A DNA stretch of 64,000 bases from Sepiola atlantica. Taxonomy: Eukaryota > Mollusca > Cephalopoda > Sepiida > Sepiolidae. Location of the stretch: assembly GCA_963556195.1 (NCBI GenBank), contig OY744520.1, positions 154,790,107 through 154,854,106 on the forward strand, in the 5' to 3' direction. Below the pieces are notes generated by a model. It saw only the letters and a program-made list of their open reading frames with translations. It made no database searches and was not told where the DNA came from. Shown piece by piece: positions 55,590 to 64,000 of this stretch. Each line of letters opens with the position of its first letter. Position 1 is the stretch's first letter. The position numbers and the translations under genes are program-made.

Positions 55590-57390
55590 TCATGCTCGCC
55601 ATGTGCCTTCATCTCTCACGCTCTCTCGATTTTCCCCTTTTGCACGCGTTTCCATTCCGAATTCCATTCAAACCTCTAGGCTGAATAATCTGGTTGTGTT
55701 TAGCGATGTTCTAGTTCCTTTCTGTTTTTTGGCAAATATCTTTTGATTGCCCTTATACATGAGACCGTTTATCATATATTTTTCTGTCTTTGAACTTGTA
55801 TCCGCCGCTGCACTTCCTGCATATGTTGTTCAGTAGAATTATGGTTATGATAAACAGTTATCATTACAGAGTCTGTGTTCTTTTCTCAGCCAGGTGTTTT
55901 CATTCAGTTCATAATTCAAGTCTCCATTTTTCCGTTCATTTTTCTATGAGTTGGATAATTTATACATCCTTAATCATTCCATTATCTATGCTTAGGGATT
56001 ATGTAGTAAGTAGTCTTTCTTGTAATCTTGTTTAGAATCATTTGATGTATAGTAGGTCATGTGCCCCTCTTGAAGCTTTCCGGTTGCCTTTCTGCTTCTT
56101 TGTGGAGGATGTCGACGGTGATTAAGGGAATCGTGGATCTGTGATAGAAGTTTGGAAGGTATCATTTTCTATAATGCAAGTTGGAAAGCAAGTTAGTCTT
56201 CTGTAGTTAATTGACGTTGCTCCCCACTTCTCGCTGTTTTTCTGTATAAATGAAGTTGTCTGATTAGTAATTCACTCTGCTCTGCCTTCTTCGTTTATAC
56301 ATCATCTTACTTTGTGCGTTAGCTTTTCATGCAAGGTTGTACATTTTTAAAAAAATCAGTATACATGTATTTATTTGGTGTCTTGCAGTTTCCAATTTTC
56401 TATTTTTCCTAGAGTTGTCTTACGTGTTTCTTCATTAATTTCGGTTTTTGTTTCCTCTCACATTTCCTGAATGTCTCTGTTTTCGTATTTCAGTCGTTCG
56501 AACATTTATTTTGCTGTCTCGTTGCTTCCACGCAAGAAATGTGTTCTTTCTGTCGAGATTAGTCATTTTCTTGTTGTTCTTCCATTGTTTACATTTTGGT
56601 AAAACTGTGTTACATTGTTTAAAAAAACTGATTTTCTTTGCACTGTTCAGATTGGTATCAAAATCGTTTCAGTCCTCTCTCATTTACTAGTATATTTTGC
56701 TTTAGTTCTTCATGTTTCTTTGTTTAGTTTTTCGTCTTCCTTATTCACCATATTTTCATCTTGCAAATTGTACAGTTTTCACGGCCTTATTTATCGCGTT
56801 ATCTTCTTTATTAGTTTTTGGATCTAAGTTTCCAATCTTGTTTCCCTATCAGTGTTTTTTTGTTCATTCCTTTAACAGGGGTTTGCTTCTATATTTAGCT
56901 TCGTAATTACTCACTTTGCCACTGAAAAAGGTTCAGTTGTTGTAGACTGTAATAGCATATATTGAGAGATATTATAGAAGTATATTCATTTTTTCTTCTT
57001 CTAATTTTAATAGTTTGAATTTATTGTTCTTTAATGTTAAGATATTTTCTTTATCCTTGTTCCTAATTTATGTTGATATTTCCTCAATGAGTTCTATGAT
57101 TTCGTAGTCTTTGATCTCCACCATTTCGAAGAAAATGTTGTGACAATATTCTCCCTGTGGGTTTTCACTTGGTGGCGTTTTCTGATATTCTGTTACATAA
57201 CCTACCTTTTCTTTTATTTCGAACTAACAGAACTATACACTTCCATGGTAATATGCATTGCATGATCTGCAATTCTATGTTCGGTCGCATAGATTATTCG
57301 GTGACTTCTTTGTGTCGGCTTGCTTTTGTAATAGCATACCATTACTATTTTCCGTTGTAGTCCATTTCTTCCTTTGTATTGTCTTTAATT
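55590..57390 (-). mobile_element. R4-like non-LTR retrotransposon relic: RT region, 5' truncated
   Basis: The A/G-rich minus strand can be read, with many shifts, as the RT part of R4-type LINEs. Near 56,200-56,050 YRRLTCFPT stands for 'YRPItcLpT', then KKQKGNRKASRGAHDLLYIK for the 'keQKGcrrGsyGckdqLlinK' block. Near 55,940 NERKNGDLN stands for the 'm.kWkteL' block. Near 55,760 INGLMYKGNQKIFAKKQKGT stands at 'in.LlYmDDlKlyak', so catalytic YMDD has become YKGN; TTRLFS follows. Similarity fades below about 55,600, before the endonuclease. The 5' end is cut at a (TTA)n array (57,395). The plus-strand Phe/Ser-rich frames at 55,790-56,906 are antisense to it. Confidence 0.58.
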
Positions 57391-57394
57391 TTAT

Positions 57395-57508
<114 letters not shown>

Positions 57509-58439
57509 GCATTAGTCAGATATACTTTTAACAAACATATATAATGATTTCATACATTTGTAAACTTTTATTTAAAATTGTCCAGTGTGTCCATAATGTA
57601 TTTAATTTTTCTCTCATTCTCCGATTATTTACTATTTCAGATAGAGTGTTTGTTCTGATCTGCAAATAAACTACCACGTTCTATTAACAAATAGTTATTA
57701 CCCGAATAAACACGAAACCCACTGTCATTATGTATGCACTGGATGACAAGTTTAAGTAAATATCTACGTGGATGAATACAGGTTAGTTCACTGCTCACAT
57801 TACAACACCACCATGTAAATACTACACACACTATTCAAGCATGAACACGATCATTATACCTATGTTTATATGTATTGTTTTAAAAAATATTCGTATATTT
57901 TTTACGGTCAATCCATGAGAAAAGAAGAATCCTAAAACATTTCCTAAAAATTTGGACAATTTTATTATTTCAATGCCGGTAAACTTTCTAGAAACTGTCA
58001 GATTATTGTGAAATATTATGAAATAAAACTTTAAAAACATATTAAACCTTACGCAAATGAATATGTATGTTAAAAACGTATTTATTTACATATTAATATA
58101 CTGAGGCAAGACTACTTCAAGACACTTAAGAAATTCCTTAGATCAGCTTAAGACGCATGCATTGACTATAATTGTTTACACTTTTACGATTGTATATGTC
58201 ATTAAATTTATTTTTATCGAAAGCGTCTGATTGATTATAATAAATAGAATTTTTGAAAACATATATTAGGTGAACAAATATAACGGATTTATTCTGTACA
58301 AATGCGTGCCATATTTTATTTATCTTCGCATATGAGAAAGAAATAAGGAAAAAAAGTGGTACAAATCAAATATCGGATTGTAGATCTTACATCAACGATC
58401 GGAATTGTCACCATTAAAAAGATATTAACATGTCTCACC
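57509..58439. other. no gene recognised
   Basis: A+T-rich DNA; frames at 57,637 and 57,831 (minus) look accidental. Confidence 0.5.
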
Positions 58440-58613
58440 ACAATGGCAAGATGTGACACACGGATATTTTTACCACGTTCCAGCGCCTTAAATGCATTGA
58501 GCCCAAGTTACAGAAATGAAGTGACATTACTCTTCGAATTCTCGCAGAATGAAGAGCGCATCAGGCGACAAAAAAATAAACAGTTTTTTTTCACTGACGA
58601 ATGTACTGCCTAG
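58440..58613 (+). pseudogene. possible DDE transposase fragment
   Basis: The last part of a plus frame reads LLFEFSQNEERIRRQKNKQF then FFTDECT before a stop. 'R..F...........l.kI.FtDEctf' is the shape around the first catalytic Asp in a group of DDE transposases related to mariner/IS630. No second or third acidic motif is visible downstream. The call rests on one short motif and may be chance. Confidence 0.25.
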
Positions 58614-59175
58614 AAATATAATATACTGCCGAGAAATATAATATAGTGAATATGTATACGCGAAGTACGCAGGTTTTTGGTGATTGTAGGATTGAAAATA
58701 AAAATAGTCAGCAATGGACAAAGCATGTGTACAAGCAAATATGTATTGCCAGTTTTCATTGCACCCATGTCGATACAGATAAGAAAGTGGTAGTAACTGT
58801 CAGGCTCATAGCCATGGGTTAGATAGAATATATTCAGGGTATGGCTTAAACTGTATTCAGTTCTATACATTTAAATCATGACCAACTAATTAAAGCAAAC
58901 ACCTTGACAAATATTTGAAGATATTAACATTTTGAAGCATTAAATATACCAAAATAATTGGATTCGGCCTTATATAAAAGGCAATTTATATTACAATACC
59001 ATAAAGTAAAACAAATACATTAAACTGTCACAAGTTTTCTATTTCCCGATTGAGAAGAAACCAAATCATAGTAAACAGTAAATGACATCACAATGAGAGG
59101 TCTGGGACACGGCCGGTGATACTCGGACGAATGATCAGTTTACAAACTGGCATAGATATATACTATTTATATTAG
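58614..59175. other. no gene recognised
   Basis: TACTGCC(T/G)AGAAATATAATATA is repeated in tandem near 58,604 and 58,624; otherwise nothing. Confidence 0.5.
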
Positions 59176-59186
59176 ATATATATATA

Positions 59187-59237
<51 letters not shown>
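59176..59237. repeat. (TA)n microsatellite
   Basis: About 30 TA units with one TTTATA break. Confidence 0.96.
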
Positions 59238-59239
<2 letters not shown>

Positions 59240-60359
59240 TACCATTTTTTCAGTCTGTATGTAAGATTCATTATATACATTGTAGATCGAATTGTTTTAT
59301 TATGCTAGTGATATTTCTCACAAGAACACTCGGGAAATTTGACAATATCCGAGAAGAGGAAAAAGTCGTAGAAGAGAAGAGAAGTAAATAGAAGAAAAAG
59401 TCTTTATTTAAAAAATATAACCTTTTACACTAAAACAGAATCATGATATGAATTGAGAGATATATTGTTCTATCAAACTCTTTGGGAATATTATGTAAGA
59501 TAATGCAGCAGAACAAGATTATTTTTTCTGACCTTTATAAAATTGTTTATAAATCAGAGTTAAGCCGCACCCAGCACAACTCCGTCTAGTTGTAAATCCA
59601 CAAAAATGACTTAACATTTCAAATAATAGTTTTTTTCTGCAGACGTCTTTTTCGACCATATGAGTATCACTCAGTAAAATGAAATTGTTACGTACTAAAC
59701 TATGCATCCTGGTGTACATTTTCGTACTCATTTGAACAGCGAAAATAATATATTCTTTCGACAAAACAAGCGCTAGGATTTACTGTGTTATAGTGATAGG
59801 GTGTGAACAACTATGGCATTTGAAAGATAATACTACAAAACTAATTATGATTGACAGACACGATATATAGAATGACTGTAATTTTTTGTCGGTATTGTCC
59901 AACGCGGACAAATGAGCTTTGACCCTTTACAGACATTGAGAAAAGCCAGATCATAATACATCAAACACACATATATGTAAATCCACATTCATGCGCATGT
60001 ACACACGCACATTCATGTAATAATACGTCCAATTACACATAAATGTGTGAAAGGGCGAACACACTATCTCTCACAGAGCCATATATATAAAACACATATT
60101 GATTAGCCATCTTGAATACCTTCTTCTCAGCAATGTTTAGACTCACTAAAAAGAAATTTTGTTTTCTGAATAAAAAAGAACAGAATAAAGCAAATAACCC
60201 CCTTTTGTCGAAAAACGTTTTTTCGGTAAAACACAGGGAATATGTCATGAGCTGCAATAATCAATACGGCTTGTGCAAATTTTTATTAAAGATAAATTGC
60301 AACGGAAACGAGAATATTTTTTATTTTTATGTTGGTCTAAATTCTCAATAATTTATCAC
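59238..60359. other. no gene recognised
   Basis: Short frames on both strands (59,519-59,764 minus; 60,112-60,351 plus) match no family I recognise. Confidence 0.5.

Positions 60360-60407
<48 letters not shown>
60360..60407. repeat. (TA)n microsatellite
   Basis: About 24 TA units. Confidence 0.97.
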
Positions 60408-60409
<2 letters not shown>

Positions 60410-60727
60410 AAATTATTGGGGAAGTAGTGATTTGATCAGTACTACTGGAGAGCCATGAATTTTATAACTGTCCTGTTTTTTAAATCTCCGAAACAGTTAC
60501 ATGGTAAAGAGCTGATAATCGCTGTTTGATATTTCACGCTCAAGTTATGGTCTCCTGTTTTTGTTTCACTATTAGATACTTGAATCCCCTTTTTTATTTG
60601 TGAAGTTTCAAGCAGTAAGCCAGCTTATGCGAGTGCTAAGTCTGCGGTATCTTGAGTTTAGTTAGGAGCCATGGGAATTTAAACTGCATTTTCTTACTTT
60701 GTTTAAAATATGTTAAAGCTTCTTTAG

Positions 60728-60729
<2 letters not shown>
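60408..60729. other. no gene recognised
   Basis: Nothing recognisable. Confidence 0.5.

Positions 60730-60797
<68 letters not shown>
60730..60797. repeat. (TA)n microsatellite
   Basis: About 34 TA units. Confidence 0.97.
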
Positions 60798-60799
<2 letters not shown>

Positions 60800-62090
60800 C
60801 TTTTCTTAAATGAACCTATGTCTCGTACAATAGATTACTTGTCACCATAACCAGCGAGTCCGTATGATGACTAACAGCATTTAGAAACATAACCAAGGCG
60901 ACCAACGGAAATCGGAAACAAAATATTGCATTAACATTTAATGCAAACTATAGTTATAAAAACTATATCACTGCTATGTAATGTTCAAGCACTGATCACA
61001 TATTAATTAAAGTAACCACTCGTATACCTGATAACTTATGAGCCTGGATGTGCGAGCTCTCTCAGGGGTAGTTCGAATTTACGTAATGGAAATAATATTT
61101 AGACAATAAATACGAATTTTACTGTTATATCTGATAATAACCACTGTTATCGGTTTAGTTATAGATAAAAACTGAACAAATAGATGAAGTTTGAAACTTA
61201 TTTCTTAAACAAATTGACAGTTTGGATGATGATTTAAAAGCCGTTGGATGCGTAATAGTTGTTTAGTGTTCTACGAGGCACCTTTGATTATATTTGCACT
61301 CTCCTGGTCTACCGTGTCCACAAGGAGATATAGATCACTCTTTCATGAAGTGCGATGAGGGTAACTCTTGCATATTGTTTCTAAGTTATGGGCCTAACAG
61401 CTACTAACGGCTTTTAATTAAATTGTTATATGTAAATCCAAGATAAAACAATTGAAAAATAGATACATAATCTTTTTCAGCCAAGCTGGAAAACTAATAC
61501 TGACATCATTATTTGAAGCGTTTTTGTCTCAAGTGATACTCAAATAAATAAAACGTTGCAAAAGCAAGCACTACATGAGATTGCGGCGACTACGATAACG
61601 TGATAAGCTGTATCAAAGTGTTTAGTTTTGTTTGATTTGTTTCAAGATAAGCCTTAGTGGGGAATTATATGCCGAAAATAAGTAAACAATAGCAATTATT
61701 TTTTTTGTAATTAAATAGTCTTATCTTGTAATATATTTTTGAAGAGTAATAGTTTGATCATTTACATTTTTTAGCACATTTTTCTAGCTTTAATTTACAA
61801 AAATGTTCTTCGGATCCACCTGTCAACATTTCTTCCCGTTATAGTGTTTATATGTTTTTTTTTTAAATTACTAAGCCTATAGTCATGAGACTTTTCAATG
61901 ATATACTTTCTGACTTAAAGAACAAAATACACCAAAGATATTGTTTAAAAATAGGTGACGTTAAGATAAATCTTTTCTGGCGCTCGGTTTGAGTTATATT
62001 TTATCATTTATCTCGAACCATTTTAAGGTTATGTTAACATGTTGTATTCAGATCATAGTGTATACATACCATCTATTTAGACTTTGGTAA

Positions 62091-62092
<2 letters not shown>
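60798..62092. other. no gene recognised
   Basis: A+T-rich DNA with no recognisable protein or repeat. Confidence 0.5.

Positions 62093-62163
<71 letters not shown>
62093..62163. repeat. (TA)n microsatellite
   Basis: About 33 TA units. Confidence 0.97.
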
Positions 62164-62168
<5 letters not shown>

Positions 62169-63950
62169 GTATACATATAATTTAATAAAGTACGTGTTTG
62201 TTCTAATCATTCATAACTATAGGTTTCACGTTGTCAACGAATAGATAGATAATTATGGAAATCGCTCTAGACAAGGCATGCATCCACTTGATGTAAGAAA
62301 CTAAGACATACTACTCCAAGGTCAAAAACTAGCCAACGATAAGTGTTAGATCGATAGATTCATACCCAGAAAACAGCAATTCTATCCCCTTTGTTAGAAA
62401 CATCGCTCATTGGATGTGAGGACTAAATGACAAAATAAGGAAAGCGAGAGTTAACGAGGATGTCGGTAGTAAACCGAATGTGCACTGTCTACGCTCCTTA
62501 AGTTTAATTTCGTTTATAAATTATCGTTTCTGCACAGAATTTTTTGTCGGCTACTTAAGTCATCACATTTTTAGCCCATATGTAGTTATATAAATAAGAC
62601 ACCTAGATTTTTATGAACGAAAAAGACATGCATTACAATGTGTCTAAGCAACGAACAATAGATTGGCATGGTATAAAAGTGCGCGAAACTTCTGATTACA
62701 CTAGTGAAGTTATTTCCTCAGAAACCTTTTGAATTTAATGGGTCTAAGCTGGCATAAATGATCTTTAATATTTGATTTGTATTTAAATTTGCAAAATGTA
62801 TTCAATGCTGCGTATAAATTAAATTATATGGAATTTCATGCTCATTGAGTTACTTGAAGAAAAATATGTATATACGCCCCTTTTGAATCTTAGAACATTC
62901 TGCATAAATAGGTTATAATAAGCATCATATTTCAAGTTTGAAGCCTTACAAGTTTAGCGGACAGGCAGTTGTCAAATCATCTTCAGATGACAAACACAAT
63001 TGAACAAAAAAGCTGGAGAAATTCAAAAATTTAAAAATACTACTACAAATAATCATTATTTTTCACATCAAAACTCAACCTATAGTAATATATATGATTG
63101 TAATCAAATGCAATCAAACTTTAGATTAAAAGAAACAGTCATAAAAAATATTGTACACCGATTTATATCTCTAGTTGAAAATAATAATAAAATCAAAATT
63201 ATTATTTGCTAAAAGAAATTTGAGATGAAAAATTTGTAGTAAAACCTTACTCCTACTCAACCCATGAACAGTTAGAAAGAACCAATGTTATTTATAGGTA
63301 GTAATGCCCTTTGTAATGATGCAACTCTCATAATAATAATACATCTAATAAATGCATTGGTTTTACAACCACTTATTTTCCCCGACATTCCAACATGTAC
63401 TTTGTAACTCAAGCACAGTTTACTAGAATTTACATAAACATAACTGATACCTTTCTGTTTTATGACTAATTTTAGTTTATAATACGAACATTCTGAAACC
63501 AATACAAAAGATTTAAAAAATACTCGAAGCTATCTATATGAAAACCCAGGAACTTACAATTAATACAATTACATATGATACGAAACCAGTAACAACATTT
63601 TAAAATGCTTAACTTTATATAAAAAGTCCTGTGACGCTAACACTGGCGTCCCGGAATTTAAATTGTGAACGTCACTTCTGGACCTGCACGTGTTTGTTAT
63701 TTTGACGTCTAACTCACTTCACATGTTCCTTCTAGCCCGCTTTTTGATATTCTCTTCTATTCTCCATCTTGTTATTCATTTGTTTTTGCCACCCGAAGAT
63801 GATTATACGAAGAATACAAAATGTACATGATAGATATAGAACCTACATTTTGACACCAAAAAGATCATTAGAAAAATGTATCATCAAGCAGGAGATTCTG
63901 TTATATCTAACAATGTTTGCTTAAATTAAAAGATGTTGCCTAAATAACAC
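62164..63950. other. no gene recognised
   Basis: A+T-rich DNA. AATCATCTTCAG at 62,977 and CGAAGATGATTA at 63,795 are inverted with respect to each other and resemble the GAAGATG/CATCTTC found at some retroelement ends, but no coding part is seen between them. Confidence 0.45.
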
Positions 63951-63973
63951 AATATATATATATATATATATAT
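63951..63973. repeat. (TA)n microsatellite
   Basis: Short uninterrupted TA run near the window end. Confidence 0.93.
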
Positions 63974-64000
63974 GCTGTTTCTTTACTCGTAGGTAAAAGT

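Noticed and set aside
55790..56906. Plus-strand Phe/Ser/Leu-rich frames as membrane protein exons
   Set aside because: The minus strand of the same region can be read as R4-like RT blocks, so these frames are antisense in T-rich DNA.
62977..63806. DNA transposon bounded by inverted GAAGATGATT
   Set aside because: The inverted match is only about ten bases, there is no transposase-like frame between, and no target duplication is visible.

Overview
The window looks like gene-poor animal nuclear DNA, most probably intergenic or intronic sequence from a lophotrochozoan. A coleoid cephalopod such as Octopus is the best guess (inference, about 0.7). The reasons are strong A+T bias by eye, about forty (TA)n microsatellite arrays, and a mixed load of decayed transposons: APE-type non-LTR elements, restriction-endonuclease-type (R4-like) non-LTR elements, a Penelope-like element, a Ty3/gypsy element, a mariner and SINEs. 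I found no open frame that I recognise as a host exon, no rRNA gene, no functional tRNA gene and no CRISPR array. Nearly all open frames are translated microsatellites, antisense of repeats, or chance frames in A+T-rich DNA.

Layout. 0-10 kb: (TA)n arrays, a U2-headed SINE (2.15-2.44 kb), a C-rich stretch ending in a 3'-end motif that recurs inverted 0.85 kb away (3.18 and 4.06 kb), and the first copy of a ~310-bp repeat (8.38 kb). 10-17 kb: a ~37-bp minisatellite (11.03-11.99 kb), a ~130-bp degenerate tandem repeat that starts with a hairpin (12.71-13.20 kb), the 3' end of an R4-like LINE between (TAA)n arrays (13.62-14.40 kb), a Penelope-like relic with RT and GIY-YIG parts (15.20-16.33 kb), and the second copy of the 310-bp repeat (16.42 kb). 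20-29 kb: an APE-type LINE relic (20.59-21.98 kb), two U2-headed SINEs (23.86 and 24.72 kb), a LINE endonuclease fragment (26.15-26.51 kb, minus), a mariner with terminal repeats (26.71-27.78 kb) and a LINE 3' half ending in a zinc-finger-like motif (27.93-28.64 kb). 33-39 kb: U2-headed SINEs at 33.24, 36.86, 38.38 and 38.65 kb, and an APE-type LINE 3' half (37.23-38.02 kb, minus). 42.48-47.61 kb: a Ty3/gypsy relic with both LTRs. 49-55 kb: tRNA-like SINE fragments, a U2-headed SINE (51.19 kb) and another degraded copy (54.55 kb). 55.59-57.39 kb: the RT part of an R4-like LINE, minus strand, next to a long (TTA)n array. 57.5-64 kb: mostly featureless DNA and (TA)n arrays.

The most interesting item is a dispersed SINE-like family whose 5' head matches U2 spliceosomal RNA, including the branch-point-recognition GTAGTA. 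Nine copies or fragments occur in 64 kb. The same head is joined to two unrelated bodies, and two copies lie head-to-tail. snRNA-headed SINEs have been described in crocodilians (SINEU). I cannot tell without a search whether this one has been described. Other signals are R4-like LINEs that abut (TAA)n arrays, and retroelement 3' ends that run directly into (TA)n arrays, which suggests how the microsatellites arose.
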